A stretch of DNA of 64,000 bases from JACKIC01 sp964543795 (GTDB lineage: Bacteria; Planctomycetota; UBA1135; UBA2386). Under the pieces are notes generated by a model. That model was given only the letters and a program-made list of their open reading frames with translations. It was not told the DNA's origin and searched no databases. How positions within the stretch are numbered: the first letter of the stretch is position 1; each line of letters opens with the position of its first letter. The position numbers and the translations under genes were made by a program. The DNA is taken from positions 1 through 64,000 of the forward strand of contig CAZIZN010000013.1 in NCBI GenBank assembly GCA_964543795.1, given 5' to 3'. Positions 1 to 7,854 of this stretch are shown here, in pieces.

Positions 1-154
1 CTATTCCAAACCGGGAATCGGCCACGCACTCGTCACCCGCGGCGCAGACTCCTAGGGGAAGGATCGACTTGAGACGCTCTGGCCGGATCGGCCCCTGCCG
101 TGGGCGTCGCGCCGGCTGCCGATCGCGGGAGTGGCCCGGCGCGGCTGTTTGCCG

Positions 155-160
155 TATCGT
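155..160 (+). promoter_or_regulatory. Candidate -10 element upstream of der
   Basis: TATCGT is followed by a C-rich stretch (GCTCCGCCC). It lies 57 bases before the TTG start chosen for der. Hexamers of the form TANNNT followed by GC-rich sequence recur 36-59 bases before several other starts in this window (see findings). No convincing -35 box is visible. Confidence 0.25.
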
Positions 161-211
161 GCTCCGCCCTTTGCCCGGCCCGGAGCCCTCCGGCCCGGCC
201 GGCTCCCTGCC

Positions 212-1546
212 TTGTCCCTTCCACGCGTCACCATCGTCGGCCGTCCCAACGTCGGCAAGTCCAGCCTGCTCAACCGGCTGGTCGGCCGGCGGGTCTCCAT
301 CGTCGAGCCGACCGCAGGCGTCACCCGCGATCGCGTCGCGGCGACGGTCGAGCACGCGGGCCGGCGCTTCGAACTCGTCGACACCGGCGGACTCGGCCTG
401 GTCGACGAGGAGCAACTGCGCGATCACATCGAAGCCCAGATCCAGGTCGCGATCGAGACCGCGGACCTCGTGGTGTTCGTCGTCGACGGTCGCGAAGGAA
501 GGGTGCCCGGCGACGACTTCGTGGCGCGGCGCCTGCGTACGCTCGGCAAGCGGCCGCTGCTGGTCGTGAACAAGATCGAATCGCACTTCGACGAGATCGC
601 GAGCGCCGAGTGGCTGCGGCTCGGCTTCGGCGATCCGCTGGCGATCAGCGCCAAGGAGGGCTTCGGCAGCACCGACCTGCTCGACCGCATCGTCGCGGGC
701 CTGCCCGAGCGGACCGGTGCGGAGGACGCCGTCGACGAGACGGCCCTGCGGTTCGCCGTCGTCGGCAAGCGCAACTCCGGCAAGTCGACGCTCGTCAACC
801 GTCTCGCGGGAGAGGAGCGCGTGATCGTGTCCGAGATCGCCGGCACGACGCGCGATGCCGTCGACGTCGTGTTCGAGATCGACGGCAGGAAGCTCGTCGC
901 GATCGACACGGCGGGCGTGCGCAAGAAGAAGAGCGTCGAGCACGCGATCGAGTTGTTCGCGCATTCGCGCAGCACCGAGAGCATCCGCCGCGCCCAGATC
1001 GTCGTGCACATGTTCGACGTGCGCGAGGAGATCAGCCAGGTCGACAAGGCGGTGGCGGCCTACTGCGTCGAACACCACAAGCCGGTCGTGCTGGTCGGCA
1101 ACAAGATCGATCTGGCGCCCGAACTCGACCTCGAGAAGTGGGACGCCTACATCAAGCAGCAGCTGCCCGGTCTCGACCACGCGCCGGTCGTCTTCGCGTC
1201 GGCGAAGGACGGCATGAACATCCCCGAACTGCTCGGCCTGATGTTCGAACTGCAGGAGCAGGGCCGCACCGACATGTCGACGGCGCGCCTCAACGCCGTG
1301 CTGCAGGCCGCGCGCGACCGCCTGCTGCCGTCGAGCGGCGGGCACTTCCCGAAGCTCTTCTACGGGACGCAGATCGGCAAGGAGCCGCTGTCCGTGCTGG
1401 TGTTCGTCAACGAACCGCGGTTGTTCAAGGGGCAGTACGAACGCTACCTCGCCCAGCGCATCCGCGACGCATTCGACTGCCCGGAGGTGCCGATCCGGCT
1501 GGTGTTCCGGCGCCGCGTGAAGGTGGTCCTCGGCGAGAAGGGCTGA
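212..1546 (+). CDS. der: Ribosome biogenesis GTPase Der (EngA)
   Basis: Tandem GTPase that acts in maturation of the 50S ribosomal subunit. Two complete G domains are visible. The first has the P-loop GRPNVGKS, a DTGG switch region and an NKIE specificity motif. The second has GKRNSGKS, DTAG and NKID. A KH-like C-terminal domain follows, with VNEPRLFKGQYERYL and ending in a basic strand (LVFRRR). From TTG at 212 the protein is about 444 residues, the usual length for Der. This start gives SLPRVTIVGRPNVGKS, so the P-loop sits where the family has it. A GTG at 131 in the same frame would add 27 residues unlike the family and would swallow the candidate -10 box at 155. The next gene follows after 4 bases. 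Function is secure; the start is less so. Confidence 0.95.
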   Translation: MSLPRVTIVGRPNVGKSSLLNRLVGRRVSIVEPTAGVTRDRVAATVEHAGRRFELVDTGGLGLVDEEQLRDHIEAQIQVAIETADLVVFVVDGREGRVPGDDFVARRLRTLGKRPLLVVNKIESHFDEIASAEWLRLGFGDPLAISAKEGFGSTDLLDRIVAGLPERTGAEDAVDETALRFAVVGKRNSGKSTLVNRLAGEERVIVSEIAGTTRDAVDVVFEIDGRKLVAIDTAGVRKKKSVEHAIELFAHSRSTESIRRAQIVVHMFDVREEISQVDKAVAAYCVEHHKPVVLVGNKIDLAPELDLEKWDAYIKQQLPGLDHAPVVFASAKDGMNIPELLGLMFELQEQGRTDMSTARLNAVLQAARDRLLPSSGGHFPKLFYGTQIGKEPLSVLVFVNEPRLFKGQYERYLAQRIRDAFDCPEVPIRLVFRRRVKVVLGEKG

Positions 1547-1550
1547 CGCC

Positions 1551-3068
1551 GTGCACGTGGTGCCCGGGCGCAGCGCGTGGTGGGAGGCGCCGCTGGTCGC
1601 CGTCGTGGCCACCTGCCTCTACCTGGCGCTCGGCAGCGGTGAGTTCTACAAGACGGACGGCGTCGACATCGTCTGGCTGCTCGACGAACACCTGCAAGGC
1701 CGTCCGACGAAGCCGTGGCCGCACCCGTGGCACGTCGGCTACCTGCCGGCCCTCGCCTGGTTCCAGGGGCTGACGACCTCGCTCGGACTGGAGCCCGATT
1801 TCCTGGCGCTCGGCGCCTGGTTCTCCGCGCTGGGCGCCGGGCTCGGCGTCGGTTTCTGCCATGCGGCGTTCTGCCGGCTCGCCGAGCTCCCGCAGGCTCG
1901 CCTCGCGACCGCGTTCCTCGCCCTCTGCCCGACCGTGCTGTTGTTCGCGACGGTGGTCGAGTTCCACGGCCCGCTGCTGGCGCCGCTCGGCGCGTGCGTG
2001 TGGTGGACGGCGCGCCAGGTCGGGCGTCCGTCGTGGGGGGGGATGGTGCTGCTCGGCGGCTCGTGCCACCTCGCGTTCTTGTGCCATGGGCAGGCGCTGT
2101 TCCTGCCGCTGTGGTTGTCGGCGTTCTACCTGGCGCGGCGCGGCGAGCGATGCGCGCGGCGCGATCTGCAGCTCGCCGCCACGGCGGGCGCGGTGCACGT
2201 CGCGCTGTGGCTGGCACTGCCGCGGCTGCTGCCGGCGCACTACGGCCACTGGGCCGACCTCGCGGCGGGCTTCGCCGCCGAAGCGTCGACGGGGCGGCCG
2301 CAGAGCCTCGCCTTCCTGCCCGAAATCGTCTGGCAGGAGTGGTTGCGCCCGTTGGCGCCGATGTCGTGGCTCGCGCTCGGGGCGTTGTTCGTGCCCGGCC
2401 TGCGCCGCGAAGCGGTCGCCTTCGTGCTCGGGCTGGCCCCGTTCCTCTACGTCTCGGTCCGCCAACTCGTCGACGAGCCGGAGTTCGGGGCCTACCTGTT
2501 GCCGCTGCTGCCGGGTGCCGCACTGCTCGTGGCGCGCCTGCCGCTGCCGCGCATCGTGCTCTGGTTCCTGCTCGCCGCCACCGTCGCGAACGGCCTCACC
2601 CTCGAGCCCTGGCGCCGCAGCGAACCGGTCGACGATCTCGCGGTGGAGGTCGAGCGTGCCGAGCCCGGCGGCGCGCCGTTCGTGCTGATCGGCAGCCATC
2701 GCGAGCTCGCGGTGGCCTACGAGACGTTCGGCGTCCCGGCGCAACGGCGGGATCCGCTGCGCGACGACCGTTTCCTCTGGGTGCGCGCGCAGGCGTCGGC
2801 GAGGGCCGAGACCTTCACGCCCGAGCAGGCGCTCGGCGTCGAGCACTTCCTGAAGGCGCTGCAGGCGCGGGGGCGAGCGGTGCTGATCACGCGCACCGCG
2901 CTGGCGTCGCTCGACGATCCGCGCGCGGCGATGCTCGCCGAGAAGGCGACGCTCGAACTGCCGCCCAACGAGGCCATGGCCGGCCCGAGGTTCGCTGCCC
3001 ACCTGCGTACGAAGTTCGAGTTGCGCGCGACTGCGAGCCCTCTGCTGCTGCGGATCGTGCCCAGGTAG
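1551..3068 (+). CDS. Polytopic membrane protein, possible GT-C-type glycosyltransferase
   Basis: About 505 residues, mostly hydrophobic, with roughly ten predicted membrane segments. An acidic motif sits early in the chain: GSGEFYKTDGVDIVWLLDE just after the first helix (about residues 27-46). This layout, a first helix followed by a loop with acidic residues, then many helices and a soluble C-terminal part (from about residue 360), resembles GT-C glycosyltransferases and PMT-like proteins. I see no diagnostic family signature, so this is only an inference. The GTG start lies 4 bases after the der stop, so co-transcription with der is likely. The gene converges with trkH, with one base between the stops. 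Confidence 0.7.
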   Translation: MHVVPGRSAWWEAPLVAVVATCLYLALGSGEFYKTDGVDIVWLLDEHLQGRPTKPWPHPWHVGYLPALAWFQGLTTSLGLEPDFLALGAWFSALGAGLGVGFCHAAFCRLAELPQARLATAFLALCPTVLLFATVVEFHGPLLAPLGACVWWTARQVGRPSWGGMVLLGGSCHLAFLCHGQALFLPLWLSAFYLARRGERCARRDLQLAATAGAVHVALWLALPRLLPAHYGHWADLAAGFAAEASTGRPQSLAFLPEIVWQEWLRPLAPMSWLALGALFVPGLRREAVAFVLGLAPFLYVSVRQLVDEPEFGAYLLPLLPGAALLVARLPLPRIVLWFLLAATVANGLTLEPWRRSEPVDDLAVEVERAEPGGAPFVLIGSHRELAVAYETFGVPAQRRDPLRDDRFLWVRAQASARAETFTPEQALGVEHFLKALQARGRAVLITRTALASLDDPRAAMLAEKATLELPPNEAMAGPRFAAHLRTKFELRATASPLLLRIVPR

Positions 3069-3069
3069 T

Positions 3070-4623
3070 TCAGCGCCGCCAGAAGCTCGGCGTGAACAGC
3101 GCCAGCAAGGTCAGCAGCTCGAGCCGACCGAGGACCATCTGGAACATCAGCACCATCTTGGTGCCGGTGTGCAGGTCGCCGAAGCCGCCGAACGGTCCGA
3201 CGTTGATCGTGCCGGCGAACGTCTCCGCGGTGCCGCCGGCGAGCATCACTTCGGCCGCGCTCGCCGGCTCGACGATCGTCATGGCGGGCCCGCACGAGCC
3301 CATCATGCTGGCGCTCACGGTCAGCGCGGCCACGAAGTTCAGCCGATCGTCGAACGCGATCGCCATCGCGCCGAACAGGGTGCACGTGAACCACAGCAGC
3401 ACGATGGCGAGGATCGACGAGATCACGGCGGCCGGCAGGACCTCGTCGTCGAGCTTGATGCGTTCGATGCTCTTGGGCCGCACGAAGTGGCGCACGGTGT
3501 AGGCGAACAGCTTGAGGGTCACGAGCACGCGGACCTGCTTGATGCCGCCCGCGGTCGAGCCCGTGCACCCGCCGACGAGCATGGCGGCGAAGAGCAGCAC
3601 GACGGCGATCGCCGGCCAGGCCTGGAAGTCGACCGTGGCGTAGCCGGTCGACGTAAGCACGCTGATGCCGTTGAAGGCCGCCTGCCGCAGCGCCGTGTCG
3701 AGCGGCAGGCCGGCGCGCACGAGCGCGAACGTGATCACCGTCACCAGCAGCGCGGCGGTCGTGGCGTAGAGGCGGAACTCGCCGGTCCGCGCCATGCCGA
3801 GGATGCCGCGCACGCCGCTGCGCAGGCTCGCCACGAGCACGGCGAGGCTCGCCCCGGCGAGGAACATGAACACCGTCAGCACGATCTCGCCGCCGAGGCT
3901 CTGGAACTCGCCGACCGACGACCGCGTCGAGTAGCCGCCCGTGGCCATCGCCGTGAACGCGTGGCAGATCGCGTCGAAGAGCGGGAAACCCCCGACGAGG
4001 ACCAGGAGCCCCGCGCAGAGGATCGTCAGCGCGAGGTAGATGGCGATGATCATGCGCGCCCGCTCGATCGCACGCGGTTGGTAGGTCTCGGTGCCCACCC
4101 CGACGGTCTCCGAGGTGAGCAGGTTCTTGCTCGTCACACCCATCGCCGGCAGCAGTGCCGCGAATACGAGGACGATGCCGAGTCCACCGATCCACTGCAG
4201 GATGCTGCGCCACAGCAGGATGCTGTGCGGCATCGACTCGATCGAGGCGTTGCCGCCGCTGGCCAGCACCGTCGCGCCGGTGGTGGTGAGACCGCTCGCC
4301 GTCTCGAACACGGCGTCGATGGGATCGGGCAGGGCCCCCGACCACTGCATCGGGATCGCACCGAGCAGGCTCGCGAGCAGCCACGACAGGCCGGCGACGG
4401 CGATGGCCTCCTTGCGGTAGACCTGGTGGCCGCTGGTCCGGCCGGCGAGCCAGAGGAGTCCGACGACGAGCGCGCCGATCGCGACGCTGGCGGCGAATCC
4501 CCCTGCAGCCGACATGCCGTCGCGCGGTGGCTCGAGCAGCGCCAGGACCAGCGGCGGCACTTGTGCCAGCGTGACGAACGCGGCGATACCGGCCAGGAGC
4601 CGTGCGACCTGGGCGAGGTTCAT
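3070..4623 (-). CDS. trkH: TrkH family potassium uptake protein, membrane subunit
   Basis: Channel-like subunit of the Trk/Ktr K+ uptake system, in the cytoplasmic membrane. All four pore-loop repeats are visible, each with a filter glycine: GLTTTGATVL, TAMATGGYSTR, LTSTGYATVDF and MGSCGPAMT. The characteristic GGCTGSTAGGIK stretch sits between the third and fourth repeats. Length from the ATG at 4623 is 517 residues, typical of the family. That start gives MNLAQVARLL, like other TrkH N-termini; the frame stays open a further 36 bases upstream. The cytosolic NAD-binding partner TrkA is not encoded in this window. Good confidence in family; ion specificity is inferred. Confidence 0.93.
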   Translation of the reverse strand: MNLAQVARLLAGIAAFVTLAQVPPLVLALLEPPRDGMSAAGGFAASVAIGALVVGLLWLAGRTSGHQVYRKEAIAVAGLSWLLASLLGAIPMQWSGALPDPIDAVFETASGLTTTGATVLASGGNASIESMPHSILLWRSILQWIGGLGIVLVFAALLPAMGVTSKNLLTSETVGVGTETYQPRAIERARMIIAIYLALTILCAGLLVLVGGFPLFDAICHAFTAMATGGYSTRSSVGEFQSLGGEIVLTVFMFLAGASLAVLVASLRSGVRGILGMARTGEFRLYATTAALLVTVITFALVRAGLPLDTALRQAAFNGISVLTSTGYATVDFQAWPAIAVVLLFAAMLVGGCTGSTAGGIKQVRVLVTLKLFAYTVRHFVRPKSIERIKLDDEVLPAAVISSILAIVLLWFTCTLFGAMAIAFDDRLNFVAALTVSASMMGSCGPAMTIVEPASAAEVMLAGGTAETFAGTINVGPFGGFGDLHTGTKMVLMFQMVLGRLELLTLLALFTPSFWRR

Positions 4624-4823
4624 CTGGCGGCATGTTCCGGGTGACGCGCCCGGACGCAAACGTTCCGGGTCGCCCGAGGGCGGTAAGATGGAAGGAAGTT
4701 CTCAGGGTTGCGCCGCGACGCACGTTCGTTCCGCGGGACCATCGGTGCGCTGCCAAGGTCGCATGCGGCCGTGGCGCCGAACCCTCGCTGAAATCGCCCT
4801 GAGATGGGGCTAGATGTGGGTGC

Positions 4824-4829
4824 TATAGT
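4824..4829 (+). promoter_or_regulatory. Candidate extended -10 promoter for the radical SAM gene
   Basis: TATAGT is preceded by TGC, which makes an extended -10 (TGnTATAGT). It lies 39 bases before the ATG at 4863, in the gap divergent from trkH. No good -35 box is seen, which is common for extended -10 promoters. Support is by sequence match only. Confidence 0.4.
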
Positions 4830-4862
4830 CCTCGCGCCGACAACCGGGTTCCCACGCGCCGC

Positions 4863-6437
4863 ATGAACGTCACCCTGATCCACCCGCCGGTCTACATCAA
4901 CAAGCACGGCCTCACGGCCCTGCGGCCCAGCCTGCCGCTCGGGCTCGCCTACATCGCCGCGGTGCTCCGCGACGACAAGCATCGGGTGACGGTCGTCGAT
5001 GCTCTGGGCGCAGCTCCGGAACAGATGATCCCCGACGGCGACATCTGGAGGCTCGGACTGACGCCCGAGGAGATCATCGCCCGCATTCCTGCCGACGTGC
5101 AGGCGATCGGCATCACCAGCATGTGGAGCTACAGCTGGCCGATCGTGCGCGAGTTGATCCAGAAGGTGAAGGCCGCGTTCCCCAAAGTGCCGATCGTCTG
5201 CGGCGGCGAGCACTTCACCGCGGTGCCCGACCTGTCGATGGAGCAGAGCCCGGTCGACTTCCTGGTGCTCGGCGAAGGCGAGGAGACGGCCGTGGCGCTG
5301 TTCCGCGCGCTCGAACTCGGGCTCGACCACACCGTCATTCCCGGCATCGCGTTCCGGACCGCGGCGGGCGTGGTGCAGAAGAATCCGCGCCGCGACCGCA
5401 TCAAGAACGTCGACGAGATCCCGTGGCCGGCCTGGGAGTACTTCGACATCGAGGCCTACTCGAGCAATCGACTCGTCAGCGGCATCTACTACGGCAAGAC
5501 GGTGCCGATCCTCGCCACGCGCGGCTGCCCCTACCAGTGCACCTACTGCAGCTCGCCGAACATGTGGACGACGCGCTGGTTCGCCCGGTCGCCCAAGGAC
5601 GTGCTCGACGAGATCGAGAGCTACCACCGCACGTACGGCGCGACCAACTTCCCGTTCCAGGACCTGACCGCGATCCTGAAGCGCGAGTGGGTGGTGGAGT
5701 TCTGCAGCGAGGTCGAATCGCGCGGCCTGCGCATCACCTGGCAGCTCCCGGCCGGCACACGCAGCGAGATCATCGACGAGGAGGTCGCGCGGTTGCTCGT
5801 GCGCAGCGGCTGTCGTTCGCTGAACTTCGCACCCGAGTCGGGCAGCGAACGCACGCGCAAGCACATGAAGAAGATGCTCACGGACGAGAAGCTGTTCCGC
5901 GCCGTGCATGCGTCCGTGAAGGCAGGCCTCAACGTCGGCGCGTTCTTCGTGCTGGCCTATCCGACCGACGAGAAGGAGGACATGCAGGCGACCGTGCGCC
6001 TCGCGGCGCGGCTCGGGCGCGCCGGCATCGACGACGTGTCGGCCGGGTTCTTCTTCCCGCTGCCGAGCACCGAGATCACGCGCCAGCTCGAGAAGGAGGG
6101 CAAGGTCACCTACACCGACGCCTTCCTGAAGCTGCCGATCTACGTGCACAACAAGTTCCTCAGCGAGGACCGCAAGTTCTGCGACGCCTTCACGGCCAAG
6201 CAGCTGACCCGCTGGAAGTACAAGGTCGTCGCCGCCTTCTACCTGAACAGCTTCCTCTCGCGGCCGGGGCGCGTGTTCCGCATCCTGTGGAACTTCGTGC
6301 GCGGCAAGGAGACCTCCAAGATGGAGTCCTTCCTCCAGGAGACGCTGCGCAAGTTCCGCCTGCGCAAGCGCAAGCCGACCGCCGCGCCGGGGATCGCGAC
6401 TGCGCCGCAGAAGCCCACCTCGCCGGCCTCGGTGTGA
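4863..6437 (+). CDS. B12-binding domain radical SAM protein
   Basis: 524 residues. The N-terminal part (about 1-180) looks like a cobalamin-binding Rossmann domain: MNVTLIHPPVY, then LPLGLAYIAAVLR and VTVVDALG, and later VCGGEHFT and FLVLGEGEET. The radical SAM domain follows, with the cluster motif CPYQCTYC (Cys222, Cys226, Cys229) that binds a 4Fe-4S cluster and S-adenosylmethionine. The domain order matches the BchE/HpnJ-type class of enzymes acting on lipids, tetrapyrroles or natural products. The substrate cannot be read from the sequence. The C-terminal tail is basic, with LRKFRLRKRKP near the end. It is transcribed alone and converges with a glycosyltransferase gene 14 bases away. Family secure, reaction unknown. 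Confidence 0.9.
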   Translation: MNVTLIHPPVYINKHGLTALRPSLPLGLAYIAAVLRDDKHRVTVVDALGAAPEQMIPDGDIWRLGLTPEEIIARIPADVQAIGITSMWSYSWPIVRELIQKVKAAFPKVPIVCGGEHFTAVPDLSMEQSPVDFLVLGEGEETAVALFRALELGLDHTVIPGIAFRTAAGVVQKNPRRDRIKNVDEIPWPAWEYFDIEAYSSNRLVSGIYYGKTVPILATRGCPYQCTYCSSPNMWTTRWFARSPKDVLDEIESYHRTYGATNFPFQDLTAILKREWVVEFCSEVESRGLRITWQLPAGTRSEIIDEEVARLLVRSGCRSLNFAPESGSERTRKHMKKMLTDEKLFRAVHASVKAGLNVGAFFVLAYPTDEKEDMQATVRLAARLGRAGIDDVSAGFFFPLPSTEITRQLEKEGKVTYTDAFLKLPIYVHNKFLSEDRKFCDAFTAKQLTRWKYKVVAAFYLNSFLSRPGRVFRILWNFVRGKETSKMESFLQETLRKFRLRKRKPTAAPGIATAPQKPTSPASV

Positions 6438-6451
6438 GGCCCGAGCGCTCT

Positions 6452-7633
6452 TCAGCGCGCGTTGGCGGCGAGGAGTTCGTGCACCAGGTCGATCTGGCTC
6501 GCGGCCACGGCGGCGCCGCTGAGGTGGGTGCTGGCCCAGGACCTCGCCGTCGCTCCGGCACTTGCGGCCGCCGCCGGTGAGACGAGGAGCTCGAGGGCGG
6601 CCGCGGCGAGCGCCTGTTCGCCTTCGACGATCCGGCAGGCAGCAGCGGGCGCTGCGCAACCGCGCGCCCCGAGTGCGTTCGTCACGACCGGCAGCCCGTG
6701 GGCCAGCGCCGTCAGGCACTTCATGCGGAAACCGCCGCCCGAGAACAGCGGCGCGAGCAGCAGGCGCACCTCACCGAGCAGCGCGGGCAGGTCCGCCACG
6801 AAACCCACGAGCCGCACCCCCGGCACGTGCCGCAGCGGCGCGAGCACGTCCTGGTTCGGGCCCGCGAGCCACAGCTCGGCGTCGCTTCGCACGGCGCGCA
6901 GCCGCGGCAGGACGCGGTGCACGAGGAACTGCGCCGCCTCCGGGTTCGGTGCATGGCGGTAGTCCCCGAGGAAGAGGGCGCGAGGGGGGGCCGAGCCCGG
7001 TGCGGTCGCTGAGGCCGGGATGTCGACCGCTGGGCCGCGGCAGCGCACCGCGCGGCCCAGCGCGGCCGACAGCTCGTCGGCGTCCTCGCGGGTGACGGCC
7101 TGCAGCACCGTCGCCTGCGCATACGTCCGGTGTACGTAGCGCCGCCACAGACGTCGATCGCGCGCGTCGGCCCAGGCGCCGAGGCCGGTGCGGAGGTTCG
7201 CGGGGCTGCCGCCCTCGTGGTCGGTGAGCACCGTCGGCAGCCCGCGCAGCGCGGGCAGATACTGCGCCATCTGGCTCATCTCGACGAAGACCGCGCTGGG
7301 CGCGAAGGTCGCCACGGCGTCGCGCAACGCCGCGGTGAACCGGGGCTCGCGGTGTTTGGCCACCACCAGCGGCAGGCGACGCCAGCGCCACAGCATCCGC
7401 ATCTGGTGCCGTATTCGGCCCAGCCCGGTGCCTCGCCGCGGTCCGGACACACAGCGTTGCCAGACCCAGGGGCCGGCCTCGGCGTCGATTCCTTCGTCCG
7501 CTTCGGTGCGCAGCGCGCAGAGGCCCACTTCGGCATGGGTCGCCAGGGCCTGCAGGACGGTCGCAAGGTAGCTACCGCCACCATGGCCGGCTCCGGCATG
7601 CGGCACGAAGGGCGTGACGAACAACAGTCGCAT
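6452..7633 (-). CDS. GT4-like (family 1) glycosyltransferase
   Basis: 393 residues with the GT-B layout. The N-terminal domain begins MRLLFVTPFVPHAGAG with a GGG loop, as in nucleotide-sugar transferases. The C-terminal domain carries ALFLGDYRHAPNPEA, ELWLAGP, VRLVGFV and the motif SGGGFRMKCLTALAHGLPVV. In GT4 enzymes this last motif usually reads KxLEAxAxGxPVV; here the glutamate is Thr. That residue normally contacts the donor sugar nucleotide, so activity may be altered. Transfer to a lipid, polysaccharide or protein acceptor is possible, and nothing nearby decides. The gene is divergent from the HEAT-repeat gene, and its upstream region holds two adjoining palindromes. Confidence 0.85.
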   Translation of the reverse strand: MRLLFVTPFVPHAGAGHGGGSYLATVLQALATHAEVGLCALRTEADEGIDAEAGPWVWQRCVSGPRRGTGLGRIRHQMRMLWRWRRLPLVVAKHREPRFTAALRDAVATFAPSAVFVEMSQMAQYLPALRGLPTVLTDHEGGSPANLRTGLGAWADARDRRLWRRYVHRTYAQATVLQAVTREDADELSAALGRAVRCRGPAVDIPASATAPGSAPPRALFLGDYRHAPNPEAAQFLVHRVLPRLRAVRSDAELWLAGPNQDVLAPLRHVPGVRLVGFVADLPALLGEVRLLLAPLFSGGGFRMKCLTALAHGLPVVTNALGARGCAAPAAACRIVEGEQALAAAALELLVSPAAAASAGATARSWASTHLSGAAVAASQIDLVHELLAANAR

Positions 7634-7642
7634 CTGGGATTC

Positions 7643-7669
7643 GTGGATCGACTATCCACTTGTCGACAA
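7643..7669. promoter_or_regulatory. Two adjoining palindromes upstream of the glycosyltransferase gene
   Basis: GTGGAT-CGACT-ATCCAC (7643-7659) is directly followed by the perfect 10-bp palindrome TTGTCGACAA (7660-7669). They lie 10-36 bases before the glycosyltransferase ATG, and just downstream of a candidate -10 on the minus strand. They could be an operator or a hairpin in the 5' leader. No known regulator consensus is recognised. Confidence 0.4.
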
Positions 7670-7671
7670 AC

Positions 7672-7699
7672 AGGTTACACGCTGCGCCCCCGATGTCAT
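7672..7699 (-). promoter_or_regulatory. Candidate sigma70-type promoter of the glycosyltransferase gene
   Basis: On the minus strand ATGACA (7699-7694) is followed after 16 bases by TAACCT (7677-7672), which is 44 bases before the ATG. The -35 box matches the consensus at five of six positions; the -10 is weak. Two palindromes lie between it and the gene. Confidence 0.35.
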
Positions 7700-7854
7700 G
7701 GGCGATTCGGCAAACTGTGGGCCAGTTGCGTACGGGCAGTGGCGGCAAGCAGTTACCTCTGCAATAATCGCGGCTCGTTCCCAGGCCCTTGGAGCAGCCT
7801 GTTCCGCTGGATGGCGGTGCAGCGTAACCATGGCCCGGCTCGCATGGAACGCGC

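Noticed and set aside
131..211. Upstream GTG (131) as the der start
   Set aside because: The added 27 residues are unlike Der N-termini and the region contains a promoter-like TATCGT. TTG at 212 puts the P-loop at the normal distance.
6445..6458. GCGCT-CTTC-AGCGC hairpin between two convergent genes as a terminator
   Set aside because: The stem is only 5 bp and expected often by chance in such GC-rich DNA; no U-tract.
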